Part shown: positions 26,140 to 34,858 of the stretch, one piece after another
How the letters are laid out: every line of letters starts with the position of its first letter
Numbering within the stretch: position 1 is the stretch's first letter
From: Oleispira sp963851095
Lineage (GTDB): Bacteria > Pseudomonadota > Gammaproteobacteria > Pseudomonadales > Oceanobacteraceae
Assembly: GCA_963851095.1 (NCBI GenBank)
Contig: CAWKOX010000010.1
Location: forward strand, 124,001-188,000
DNA: 64,000 nucleotides
Direction: 5' to 3'
The notes under the pieces: generated by a model
What the model saw: the letters and a program-made list of their open reading frames with translations, nothing else
What the model was told of the DNA's origin: nothing
Database searches by the model: none
Translations under genes and position numbers: made by a program

Positions 26140-27009
26140 TTATAAGAACAGGACAGCTCCCACTCCGATAGCAGCCCCCAGTATTGCACCGCCCATCATA
26201 CCTTTAAGCATGGCAGAATTTGATTGCTTCTTTATTTCGAGTAGTAGGCTATTTTGCTGTTCTTCAATCGCTTGGATCTTGGCCTGTTGCTGCTTATTAA
26301 ATGCATCAACTTTTTGGCGACTTATCTTGTCGGCAATAACCATCGTCTGCTTTTGCATGTGGGGTTGTAAGCGTTTAAACAATACGCCGTCATTGCTCAA
26401 TTCAGATATTGAAATTTTGATAGGGGTTAGCTGTTGCTTGAGATTTCGTTCAGCAATGGTAAGGCGCTCTTGCTGTGTTTGCAGCAGCTGATGACTGACG
26501 CCATCTAAACCAGCAGCAATTTCAGCCTTAGCTGATAATACTGAGTTATTTAAGCGTTGCTGAATCATTTTTTCGATGGCTTCTAACGATACTTGGTGAG
26601 TATCCATCGGTGGTGCCTTATGAGGTACGTCATTAGCCGCGGTATTTTGTAGAGAATCAATCACTGCCATTACTGCTTGTTGATTAGCAGGTTTAGGCAA
26701 GACGCCGCTAGCACCATGAGACATCGCTAAAGTATTGTATCCGTCACCTTCTTTTGAGGTGTACATGATGGTTGGAATGCCTTGAGTTTTGGGGTTGCTC
26801 TTGATGGTTTGGGTGGCCTCTAGTCCATCCATTCCTGGCATCATATGATCCATGAAAATAATATCGGGATGCTGGTTCTCTAAGTAGGTTAATGCTTCTT
26901 CGGCACTTTCTACCCCTAAAGTGATTACATTCATTTTTTCTAGCAGACGCTGTAGCATGATGCGAGCAGATTTAGAGTCGTCTACAATGAGGGCACTTTT
27001 TATTGTCAT
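26140..27009 (-). CDS. Response-regulator receiver with coiled coil and C-terminal membrane anchor
   Basis: Residues 1-120 form a complete receiver domain: acidic pair Asp10/Asp11, phospho-acceptor Asp54 in IIFMDHMMPGMDG, Thr84 and Lys106 (LPKP). Residues ~130-262 are a long Gln/Lys-rich predicted coiled coil. The last ~24 residues are a hydrophobic helix with a GxxxGxxxG pattern (GAILGAAIG), consistent with a tail anchor or glycine-zipper contact. There is no output DNA-binding or enzymatic domain, so signalling would be through protein contacts at the membrane. No histidine kinase is adjacent. Unusual architecture for a receiver protein. Confidence 0.85.
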   Translation of the reverse strand: MTIKSALIVDDSKSARIMLQRLLEKMNVITLGVESAEEALTYLENQHPDIIFMDHMMPGMDGLEATQTIKSNPKTQGIPTIMYTSKEGDGYNTLAMSHGASGVLPKPANQQAVMAVIDSLQNTAANDVPHKAPPMDTHQVSLEAIEKMIQQRLNNSVLSAKAEIAAGLDGVSHQLLQTQQERLTIAERNLKQQLTPIKISISELSNDGVLFKRLQPHMQKQTMVIADKISRQKVDAFNKQQQAKIQAIEEQQNSLLLEIKKQSNSAMLKGMMGGAILGAAIGVGAVLFL

Positions 27010-27107
27010 GGTGGCACATCCTTATCGCGCTTTAAGTCACTGTTGACGTAAGCATTTAGCAATAGTGTCCTTCTATTATGAAATGGTCAATAGACGGGTT
27101 CCTTTTT

Positions 27108-27129
27108 AAATGAGAATTGGTACTCATTT
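27108..27129. promoter_or_regulatory. Candidate metal-responsive operator (inverted repeat) before fieF-like gene
   Basis: AAATGAG (27108-27114) and CTCATTT (27123-27129) form a perfect inverted repeat with an 8-base spacer containing AATT. The TGAGAATT core resembles Fur-type sites. It lies ~145 bp before the cation exporter and ~100 bp before the divergent receiver gene. The assignment rests on resemblance only. Confidence 0.35.
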
Positions 27130-27273
27130 GTACTGAAAGTGCACAAAACAGCCTATTTATGCCTGTTGGCGCTGGCTGACTTTGTCGTAGCGCATTACAA
27201 TAGCTATTAATATTTTTATTTAAAACTGTCTCGAACATAGCGCTATCTATAAGAGAAAGAAGGAACAAACAAT

Positions 27274-28176
27274 ATGGGTGATGATGCTAGGCTGACTCAA
27301 AGCGCTGCAATATTGTCAATTTTCGTTGCAGCGATACTGATTTTAGCAAAAGGGGTTGCTTGGGTTGATACGGATTCTGCCAGTATTTTAGCTTCGTTTG
27401 CGGACTCTAGTTTCGATATTATCGTATCGCTAATTAACTTTTTTGCCATTCGTTTTGCTTTCTCACCGGCGGATAAAGAACATCCATTTGGTCATGGTAA
27501 AGCGGAATCTTTAGCGGCGCTCATGCAATCGGCATTTATTGCGGGCTCTGCCTTTGTTTTGCTTTTGCATGCAAGTGAACGTCTGATTCACCCTAAGCCC
27601 ATTGAATCTTGGCAGCTAGCAACATGGGTGATGGTTGTTTCACTTATTTTAACCATTGTTTTAGTCATGTATCAGCGCTGGGTTTATAAGAAAACTGGTT
27701 CGCTGGCTGTGAAAGCAGATTCGGCGCATTATTTTGGCGATATTTTAGCCACAGTTGCCGTAATTGCAGCATTATTGGGTGGACAGTGGGGCATTGTGTG
27801 GCTTGATCCATTAGTGGCTATCGTTATTGTATTTGCCTTATTAAAGAGTGCTTTTGATATAGGAAAAGAAGCGCTAAACATGTTGATGGATCATGCGCTT
27901 GAGCCTGAAGTTGCCGAGATGATTAAAAAGTTAGTGGCGAGCAATGCAGAAATCCTAGATTGCCATGATATTAAAACGCGTCAGTCAGGGAATATTCAAT
28001 TTATACAGATTCATTTGGATTTTTCTGCACACGTTTCTCTTTATCATGCTCATACGCAAGGAGAATGGTTAGTGGGTGAAATCGTTAAGCAATTTCCACG
28101 GGCGGATGTCTTAATTCACCATGACCCGATTGAGCATAAAGAAATGAACACGCATCACCGAGTTAATAACACTTGA
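27274..28176 (+). CDS. fieF: FieF-like cation diffusion facilitator (Fe2+/Zn2+ efflux)
   Basis: A 300-residue inner-membrane metal/proton antiporter of the CDF family, the same length as E. coli FieF (YiiP). The intramembrane metal site is complete: Asp44 and Asp48 (DSSFD) in helix 2 and His152 and Asp156 (HYFGD) in helix 5. The family loop HPFGHGKAESLAAL (70-83) and the C-terminal cytosolic metal-sensing domain with His residues (LDCHDIKTRQSGNIQFIQIHLDF, HAHTQGEWLVGEI, VLIHHDP) are present. The ATG follows GAAGGA. The exact metal cannot be fixed from sequence. Its stop overlaps the next gene's start. Confidence 0.92.
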   Translation: MGDDARLTQSAAILSIFVAAILILAKGVAWVDTDSASILASFADSSFDIIVSLINFFAIRFAFSPADKEHPFGHGKAESLAALMQSAFIAGSAFVLLLHASERLIHPKPIESWQLATWVMVVSLILTIVLVMYQRWVYKKTGSLAVKADSAHYFGDILATVAVIAALLGGQWGIVWLDPLVAIVIVFALLKSAFDIGKEALNMLMDHALEPEVAEMIKKLVASNAEILDCHDIKTRQSGNIQFIQIHLDFSAHVSLYHAHTQGEWLVGEIVKQFPRADVLIHHDPIEHKEMNTHHRVNNT

Positions 28177-29180
28177 TAAGGGCCTTGATTTTCAGTGTTT
28201 CAGTACTGTTTATATACCCGTGCTGGGGCATGGAGGAACGCTATTTACATACCTTCGAACTGCAAGAGGGCGGTGGTAATCAAGCGATTAAAATTGATGT
28301 AATTACTGAGCAAAAACCGTTCAAAATTAACGTTATAGAATACTCCCATGATTGGTTAAAAGATTACATTGATAACCTGTCTTATAATGTTGATGGTTTT
28401 TTCATTGATACCTTTTTCGGTGACGATATTATTGAAGACGATGTGAACGGTAGCCGAGCCAAATTGTCATTTTTCACACGTCGCGAAATAGGAAAACCCG
28501 TCGATTATCAATATGGTATTAGCGTGAAGCTAGTGCTTCCTAATACTGACGAGCATTTAAATCTATTATTAGAATCATCAGAAAGTGATGAGGGTGAGCG
28601 CGAGAGTAACCCTATCAATACTGTGGATAACGTCCAATATTCAACGGCCCTGCGTTATATCTTTGAAGAATCAGAGCGCTGGAAAGTTAACTTTGATACA
28701 GGAATTCGCTGGGGTCTTCCAACCGATCCTTTTAGCCGACTTCGTTTTCGACGGTTTGCATACTTTGATGATTTTAGAGTGAAAGCAACACAAAATTTTT
28801 TTTGGTCAGGCACCCAAGGATTTGGGGAGGAAACCAAGGTTGAGCTGAATCAGCCCTTAAATATAGATCGTATAATAAGGTACTCTGCGGGCGCTGAATA
28901 TTTGCTTGATGATGGTTTTTTTAGTTTGAACTATGGACTGGCGCTTTATCATGAGCTTAATGCTTCAGAAATATTGGCGTATTACTTTCGCGCTGCAGGT
29001 GATTCTATTGAAGGGCCAACATTTAACAATTATGGCATTGGAATACGTTACCGCCGAAAGGTTTATCAGGATTGGATGTTTGTTGAGGTGAATCCAGAGC
29101 TGGAGACTCAAGGTGAGACGGAATACGATATTACTCCTATCATAATGTTCCGCTTTGAAGCCTTAATTGGCGTTCGCTAG
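28173..29180 (+). CDS. Exported beta-rich protein, possible outer-membrane barrel
   Basis: The 335-residue protein starts at a TTG that overlaps the fieF stop (TTGA), and its first 19 residues (IRALIFSVSVLFIYPCWG) look like a signal peptide, supporting that start. The rest alternates polar and aromatic/hydrophobic residues with short turns (VNFDTGIRWGL, IRYSAGAEYLLDDGFFSLNYGLALYHEL, NYGIGIRYRRKVYQDWMFVEVNPEL), as in a small outer-membrane beta-barrel. I do not recognise a family. Its tight coupling to the metal exporter suggests cotranscription, though a common function is only an inference. Confidence 0.75.
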   Translation: MIRALIFSVSVLFIYPCWGMEERYLHTFELQEGGGNQAIKIDVITEQKPFKINVIEYSHDWLKDYIDNLSYNVDGFFIDTFFGDDIIEDDVNGSRAKLSFFTRREIGKPVDYQYGISVKLVLPNTDEHLNLLLESSESDEGERESNPINTVDNVQYSTALRYIFEESERWKVNFDTGIRWGLPTDPFSRLRFRRFAYFDDFRVKATQNFFWSGTQGFGEETKVELNQPLNIDRIIRYSAGAEYLLDDGFFSLNYGLALYHELNASEILAYYFRAAGDSIEGPTFNNYGIGIRYRRKVYQDWMFVEVNPELETQGETEYDITPIIMFRFEALIGVR

Positions 29181-29196
29181 TTGAGTTTTTGGTAGC

Positions 29197-29232
29197 AGCA
29201 TTTTCGGTAAATGGGCATATACCGAAAACGCT
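29197..29232. terminator. Hairpin between convergent genes (barrel-like gene and cysteine synthase)
   Basis: Arms 29201-29209 (TTTTCGGTA) and 29220-29228 pair perfectly and extend by AGC/GCT after one mismatch. The A/T runs at the base of the stem could support termination in either direction, though the T-tract is weak. Confidence 0.5.
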
Positions 29233-29252
29233 GTGTTGTTTACCTACAAGTA

Positions 29253-30206
29253 TTAATCTTCAAACATACCTGCAAAAAGAGGAGAGGTTAAATAACGTTC
29301 CCCAGAATCGGGTAAAATAACCACAATGCATTTATCTTTGTTTTCAGCTTTGTCGGCCTGGCGTAACGCTGCAATCATCGCTGCTCCGCATGAGATCCCC
29401 GCAAGAATGCCTTCTTCAGCCATCAGGCGATGAGCCATTGCCATGGCTTCATCATTACCGACGGTTTCTACTTCATCAACAAGGTCTATATCTAGGTTAC
29501 CTGGAATGAAGTTGGCACCAATTCCTTGGATCTTGTGCGGCCCAGGTTTGATTGTCTCACCCGCTTTCGTTTGACTGATGAGCGGTGAATCTGAAGGTTC
29601 AACAGCGACGGTCGTAATCGCCTTGCCTTGGGTATTTTTAATGTAGCGGCTAACACCAGAAATCGTACCGCCTGTGCCGACGCCTGCAACGAAAATGTCT
29701 ACGCTACCGTCGGTATCATTCCAGATTTCTGGACCGGTTGTCTGTTCGTGAATAGCTGGGTTGGCTGGATTTTCAAACTGCTGTAATAAAATGGCATTGC
29801 CATTGGCCGCCGAAACCAATTCGTTGGCTTTATTAACAGCGCCTTGCATACCTTTTGAGCCTTCCGTTAGTACAACGTTAGCGCCAAGTGCTTTCATAAC
29901 CTTGCGACGTTCTATACTCATCGTTTCTGGCATTGTCAGCGTAACTTTGTAACCACGAGGAACGCCTGCCATCGCTAAGGCAATACCAGTATTACCACTA
30001 GTCGGCTCAATGATTTCCATACCTGGCTTTAGGGTCCCATCCTTTTCAGCTTGCCAAATCATATTCGCGCCGATACGACATTTCACCGATTGAGCAGGGT
30101 TACGGTTTTCTAGCTTCGCAAACAGTTTGTTATGCTTGCTCAGTTTATTGATACGCACTAACGGTGTATTGCCTATGGATTGTGAAATATCATCAAATGT
30201 TTTCAT
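29253..30206 (-). CDS. cysK: Cysteine synthase A (O-acetylserine sulfhydrylase)
   Basis: This PLP enzyme makes L-cysteine from O-acetylserine and sulfide. The 317-residue protein shows all hallmarks: IGNTPLVRIN (11-20), the PLP lysine Lys42 in NPAQSVKCRIG, the substrate-binding TSGNTG loop (69-74), the phosphate-binding GVGTGGT loop, HKIQGIGANFIPGNL, and the ending VVILPDSGERYLTSPLF. The spacing and the IQGIGANFIP block favour CysK over CysM. It is a single-gene unit transcribed away from the diguanylate cyclase gene. No CysE partner or clear CysB site is visible. Confidence 0.93.
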   Translation of the reverse strand: MKTFDDISQSIGNTPLVRINKLSKHNKLFAKLENRNPAQSVKCRIGANMIWQAEKDGTLKPGMEIIEPTSGNTGIALAMAGVPRGYKVTLTMPETMSIERRKVMKALGANVVLTEGSKGMQGAVNKANELVSAANGNAILLQQFENPANPAIHEQTTGPEIWNDTDGSVDIFVAGVGTGGTISGVSRYIKNTQGKAITTVAVEPSDSPLISQTKAGETIKPGPHKIQGIGANFIPGNLDIDLVDEVETVGNDEAMAMAHRLMAEEGILAGISCGAAMIAALRQADKAENKDKCIVVILPDSGERYLTSPLFAGMFED

Positions 30207-30545
30207 GTTTGCTTGTTTCCCTTGTAAATACTGGTTTTAATTAATGAAATAACGATTGGTAATCTTCCAGCCGCTGTTGTTCATATTTATTTAAACGTTT
30301 TGTTTTTTTTCTGTATGTAAGTCTACACTGAAGTATAGCGATGGTGAAAATCAATTGCTGACAATCAACGGGTGCTTATCAGTGTGCTTTCATCCATCGA
30401 GGCCATTTTATTGAGCGCTCTAATACAAGCTCTTTCATTCGCTCATTTCTTTAGGGCTATTGAACGGCTGTGTCGTTAGCTGATTTTATTCAAGCTCGTC
30501 GCCAAGCGTTATGAATATCAGATATAAAATAATCTAGGAGTTACT
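30207..30545. other. Divergent intergenic region, no gene seen
   Basis: The 339 bp between cysK and the diguanylate cyclase carry the promoters for both genes. It is AT-rich with a T8 run near 30303-30310. I found no supported ORF, RNA structure, or strong inverted repeat in it. Confidence 0.6.
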
Positions 30546-31790
30546 GTGGTATTAAAAGCCCAGTTTTTGAATGACAAACTCGAAGTGCTAGAGCAACAGA
30601 TTAATCGCTATCAGGGGTTATTGTCTTCAGGTTTTAAAAAACTACAATTCCCAAAAGATATCGAAAAAGATTATGACGATGCAAGTAACTCTCTATTTAT
30701 TGATTCTTCGCGCCTAATTCTATCCTTTGGGGTGCTGCTATACCTTGTCTTTGGCTTTGTTGATTATGCGCTAGCGCAGGAGCAAGCGGGCACTCTATGG
30801 GTTATCCGCTTGGTGCTTGCCAGTGTTATGCTATTAGCGATAAGTGTTATGTTTAATCGTAGATTAGTGCGCTGGGTGATTAAATTGACGTCTCTTGGCA
30901 TGGTGGTAGTTGGCTTAAGTACCGTTGGATTTTTGGCCGTGGTAAATGAGCCGTATGCATATGCTTATCATCTAGGCTTAATTCCTTGGCAGGTTTTTGT
31001 GCTTGTTGTATTAAGGACCAACTTACGCGCCATTGCTATTAATTCCGTGATTGTCTATATCGCTTATATCCTAGTATCGGTTAATAAAGATTTCTTACCT
31101 TATCATCCAGAAATTGATCAGCTTGTTATTATTATGTTGCCTCTGTTTAGTGTTTTTTGGGGTGTTTTGATATTGATGGGTATTTATCTCGGCTACGAAC
31201 TAGAAAAAACCTCTCGAATCGCTTTTGTTAAAAACCGATTGTTATCTCTTGATGCTCAAAGGCTCACTCTGCTGGGTGAAGAACTGCATTTATTATCAAC
31301 CACTGACAGTCTAACAGGGCTAGCCAATCGACGTCATTTTGAAAACTGTTTTGATTCAGAGTGGCGAAGAGCCATTAGAACACAAGATTCAATTGCTCTA
31401 ATAATGATCGATATTGATCATTTTAAAAAATACAACGACCGTTATGGACACCAAGCTGGCGATGATTGTTTACGTCAAGTATGCGATGCCTTGAAAGATT
31501 ATGCTCAGCGTTCGGGTGAATTGATTGGTCGCTATGGCGGAGAGGAGTTTGTTGTACTGCTGCCTAGGATGACCTTAGTTCGTGCCCAAGTTCTCGCAGA
31601 AAGTATGTGCAGAAGAATTGCTGACTTAAACATAGAGCATGGTGAATCAATGGATAATAAGGTGACTATTAGTATTGGTATTGCTGCAATGGTACCTAGC
31701 ATGACGGATGAGCCGGCTAACTTATTACGTATTGCCGACCGCTGTCTCTATCGGGCGAAAGCAGACGGTCGCAATCGGGTTGTAAGTTGA
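30546..31790 (+). CDS. Membrane-bound diguanylate cyclase (GGDEF domain)
   Basis: A 414-residue inner-membrane protein. After a ~55-residue cytosolic start, six predicted transmembrane helices span residues ~58-225, followed by a short helical linker and a GGDEF domain (~250-414). The active-site motif GGEEF is at residues 331-335, preceded by DIDHFKKYNDRYGHQAGDDCL, so two GTP molecules can be condensed to cyclic-di-GMP. The inhibitory I-site position five residues upstream reads RSGE, not RxxD, so product inhibition is probably weak or absent. The membrane part is not a MASE domain I can name. Start is GTG after CTAGGAG. Ends converge with the acyltransferase gene 21 bp away. Confidence 0.92.
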   Translation: MVLKAQFLNDKLEVLEQQINRYQGLLSSGFKKLQFPKDIEKDYDDASNSLFIDSSRLILSFGVLLYLVFGFVDYALAQEQAGTLWVIRLVLASVMLLAISVMFNRRLVRWVIKLTSLGMVVVGLSTVGFLAVVNEPYAYAYHLGLIPWQVFVLVVLRTNLRAIAINSVIVYIAYILVSVNKDFLPYHPEIDQLVIIMLPLFSVFWGVLILMGIYLGYELEKTSRIAFVKNRLLSLDAQRLTLLGEELHLLSTTDSLTGLANRRHFENCFDSEWRRAIRTQDSIALIMIDIDHFKKYNDRYGHQAGDDCLRQVCDALKDYAQRSGELIGRYGGEEFVVLLPRMTLVRAQVLAESMCRRIADLNIEHGESMDNKVTISIGIAAMVPSMTDEPANLLRIADRCLYRAKADGRNRVVS

Positions 31791-31811
31791 TTTTGCTAGT
31801 CGTTTATTTTG

Positions 31812-32741
31812 CTAATAGTTGAGATGGCCAGTCTGAGTTTGGTCATTTTTAATTAGGCGTTCCTGTTTGTATAAGTTATCGATTTCTTTATCTTTATATT
31901 GCCAAAGATCAGAAATCCATGACTGAAACTGAAGTTTGAATTCTGCATCATTTTCATAGTCGCCCTGGCAAAAATCTGCAGGAATAGGGATTTCACGAAT
32001 GCGCACAATGATCTTAGGTATCTTGCCATGCATAAAGTCAGCGAAGCTTGGAATGCCTTCTGGGTAGACAATGGTGCAATCTAATAATGACTGAAACTTG
32101 TTTCCCATAGCATTAAGCGCAAAGGCGAAACCACCAGATTTAGGATTCAGTAAGTGTTTATACGGCGATTGCTGCTTTGCATGCTTCTCGGGTGTAAAGC
32201 GGGTTCCTTCAAAGAAGTTCATGACGCTGGTAGGAATGTATTTGAATTTCTTGCAAGCATTCTGAGTAGTTTCAATATCCTTGCCTTTCATTTCAGGGTA
32301 CTTCTCTAGGTAGCTTTTAGAAAAACGCTTCATGAAAGGAAAATCGAGTGCCCACCAAGCTTGTCCCATGATAGGTACGCGAATAAGTTCTTGTTTTAAA
32401 AAGAATTTAAGAAAAGGTATTTTTCCATTAAGTACATGCTGAAGGACAAAAATATCAACCCAACTTTGATGATTAGCCGATACAAAGTACCAGCCTTTAG
32501 GGTTAAGGTTGTCGGGTATTTCAATATCCCAAAGCGTTCCTTGGGTGAGCTTCATCCAGCCGCTGTTGCATGAAATCCATGCGCTAGCGATGGTGCTGAA
32601 AATAGGGTCCATAACCTTACGGACCACTATTTCAGGGAGGATGAACTTAATAGGTGTCAGAATAAAGAGAAGAGAACACCAAAAAATAACATTAATAAAA
32701 AGTAATGTGCTGGCGATTATTGCCGTTATTTTTTCGCGCAT
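31812..32741 (-). CDS. PlsC-type acyltransferase (YihG-like)
   Basis: The 309-residue protein has an N-terminal hydrophobic segment (~8-35) and the acyltransferase motifs NHQSWVD (His91, Asp96; canonical HX4D), the block-II region around residues 125-140, FFEGTRFTPEKH (block III), and CTIVYPEGIPS (block IV). The pattern agrees with the E. coli YihG/LCLAT-type lysophospholipid acyltransferases of the inner membrane. It starts 8 bp after the pta stop, so it is in one operon with ackA-pta. A link between acetyl phosphate metabolism and lipid remodelling is only suggested by position. Confidence 0.88.
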   Translation of the reverse strand: MREKITAIIASTLLFINVIFWCSLLFILTPIKFILPEIVVRKVMDPIFSTIASAWISCNSGWMKLTQGTLWDIEIPDNLNPKGWYFVSANHQSWVDIFVLQHVLNGKIPFLKFFLKQELIRVPIMGQAWWALDFPFMKRFSKSYLEKYPEMKGKDIETTQNACKKFKYIPTSVMNFFEGTRFTPEKHAKQQSPYKHLLNPKSGGFAFALNAMGNKFQSLLDCTIVYPEGIPSFADFMHGKIPKIIVRIREIPIPADFCQGDYENDAEFKLQFQSWISDLWQYKDKEIDNLYKQERLIKNDQTQTGHLNY

Positions 32742-32749
32742 ATCGTTCC

Positions 32750-34858
32750 CTATGACTTGAGTTGTTGAGCTTGTATCGATGTTAATGCAATAGTGTATAC
32801 AATGTCTTCAACCAATGCGCCCCTTGAAAGGTCATTTACTGGTTTTCTTAAGCCTTGCAGCATTGGACCCACACTAATTACATGGGCACTGCGTTGCACT
32901 GCTTTGTAAGTTGTGTTACCGGTATTTAAGTCAGGGAAGATTAATACCGTTGCTTGTCCTGCAACTGGACTATTCGGCGCTTTGCTTTTGGCCACAGAAG
33001 CTGTTGTTGCGGCATCGTATTGCAAAGGACCATCGATGATCAAGTCAGGGCGCAATTCTTTAGCAATTGCAGTTGCCTGTTTTACTTTCTCGACATCGCT
33101 ACCTGTGCCTGAGGCACCCGTAGAGTAACTGATCATTGCAACCTTAGGCGTTATGCCCATGGCTAAGGCCGAGTCGGCGCTCTGAATGGCGATATCGGCT
33201 AGTTCTTCGGCATTTGGATCTGGATTTACTGCACAGTCACCATAAACCAATACTTGTTCAGGCAGACACATATAAAATACAGAAGAAACCAGTTTTGCTC
33301 CCGGGGCAGTTTTAATAAGCTGCATGGCTGGGCGGATGGTATTCGCAGTGGTATGAATCGCGCCAGAGACCAAGCCGTCGACTTTATCTAAAGCAAGCAT
33401 CATTGTGCCTAGCACCACGTTGTCTTCTAACTGAGCAACCGCCATTGGGGCTGTTAGGTTTTTATGCTTGCGCAATTCAACCATAGCAGGGACGTAATCT
33501 TCACGAATATTGTCCGGTTCCATAATGACGATGTCAGAAGGCAGTTCAATACCTTGGGCTTCGGCTACTTGATGAATAACTTCGGCATTACCTAATAAAA
33601 TGCACTGGGCAATTCCACGCTGTTGACAGATCGTTGCAGCTTGAATGGTTCTTGGCTCTTCACCTTCGGGAAGAACAATGCGCTGCACATTTGCACGAGC
33701 ACGCTCAACCAGTTGGAAACGAAATGCTGCAGGGCTTAAACGCTCGGTATGAGGCGCATTAATAGCCGTTAGTAGTGCTGGAATGTCGATGTGCTCGGCA
33801 ATGTGGGCACGAATTAGATCAATACGCTGCAGGTCATCTTCTGGAACCGCAGTATTAATACGGTGGAGTTGGTTAGCACAAGCAAAAGTATCGCTTTCTG
33901 TGGTCAAAATTGGTAAGCCGTTTGCAATAGCTTTTTGACATAAACGTAGCGCGTCATCACCAGGCATTAAGCCACCTGTTAATACCAAACCAGCCAAGGG
34001 CGTGCCGTTTGTTTCTGCTAATGCACAAGCCAGAATAATATCATCTCGGTCACCCGGGGTTACGATTAGAGTCCCCGCGGTTAATCGGTTTAACATGTTT
34101 GGCAAGGTGCGAGCGCATAGCGTAATCGTTTTAACTCGACGTATCTCTAACTCACCTTCACTGATGGTTCCCGCTTTTAATTGGCGAGCAATATCGAGAG
34201 TTCTTGGGCTAATAAGATCACGCTGCCACGGAATAATGCCTAATAAAGGGCAGTGATCCAAAGTGATTTTAGGCGCTTTGCTTAAACGCTCTGCATCACT
34301 ATCGCTCGAATTTGAAAGCATAAAATGAGATTCAGCAGGGGTGCCATATTTATTGATGATCGCACCAATGATATTGCCGGCTTTAAACCCACCAAAGATG
34401 GCAGCGTTTAAGTTAATGTCGGCTTGAATATCATGAGAAGAGCGATCTTCAGCGCTGCTTACTAGAATAATATCGGCATTGAGAGCCTTGGCTATCTCGG
34501 CATTTAATTTAGCCGTGTACGGCTCGCTACGGTCAGGTACTAAGCCTTCAACAATAGTGACCTCTGTTCCCGAGGTAGCTATGTGATGCAAACCGACTAA
34601 GTCTTCTAATAGACGGTCTGTCTGCCCAGTACTAATCAACTGTTGAGCTTTTTTAAGCGGCATTGGCTTAGGTGGGTTTAGCGGGTAGGTTTGTTTAACC
34701 ATCTGCGTCGATCGTTCAATTTCACCCTCAACATAAGGTGCCACAGGCTTGAAAAATGAGGCTTTAATGCCTTGAGTATCCAGTGCGTGTAGTAAGGCGA
34801 TACTAATACTGTTTAGGCCGCTGTGTAGGCCTGTTGGCGCGATAAAAATATTAATCAT
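32750..34858 (-). CDS. pta: Phosphate acetyltransferase
   Basis: Pta converts acetyl-CoA and phosphate to acetyl phosphate and CoA. The 702-residue protein is the long enteric form (714 in E. coli). It has an N-terminal P-loop-like domain (IFIAPTGLHSGLNSISIALL, residues 3-22), a middle DRTGG domain (~215-330), and a C-terminal PTA_PTB catalytic domain (~375-700) with RIVLPEGEEPRTIQAA, GAIHTTANTIRPAMQLI, VYGDCAVNPDPNAEELA, and MISYSTGASGTGSDVEKV. Its start overlaps the end of ackA by 8 bp, as expected for a coupled pair. Confidence 0.97.
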   Translation of the reverse strand: MINIFIAPTGLHSGLNSISIALLHALDTQGIKASFFKPVAPYVEGEIERSTQMVKQTYPLNPPKPMPLKKAQQLISTGQTDRLLEDLVGLHHIATSGTEVTIVEGLVPDRSEPYTAKLNAEIAKALNADIILVSSAEDRSSHDIQADINLNAAIFGGFKAGNIIGAIINKYGTPAESHFMLSNSSDSDAERLSKAPKITLDHCPLLGIIPWQRDLISPRTLDIARQLKAGTISEGELEIRRVKTITLCARTLPNMLNRLTAGTLIVTPGDRDDIILACALAETNGTPLAGLVLTGGLMPGDDALRLCQKAIANGLPILTTESDTFACANQLHRINTAVPEDDLQRIDLIRAHIAEHIDIPALLTAINAPHTERLSPAAFRFQLVERARANVQRIVLPEGEEPRTIQAATICQQRGIAQCILLGNAEVIHQVAEAQGIELPSDIVIMEPDNIREDYVPAMVELRKHKNLTAPMAVAQLEDNVVLGTMMLALDKVDGLVSGAIHTTANTIRPAMQLIKTAPGAKLVSSVFYMCLPEQVLVYGDCAVNPDPNAEELADIAIQSADSALAMGITPKVAMISYSTGASGTGSDVEKVKQATAIAKELRPDLIIDGPLQYDAATTASVAKSKAPNSPVAGQATVLIFPDLNTGNTTYKAVQRSAHVISVGPMLQGLRKPVNDLSRGALVEDIVYTIALTSIQAQQLKS

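Noticed and set aside
27056..27268. 70-codon minus-strand frame between the receiver gene and fieF
   Set aside because: Composition is not protein-like, it covers the promoter region with the inverted repeat, and no start signal is seen.
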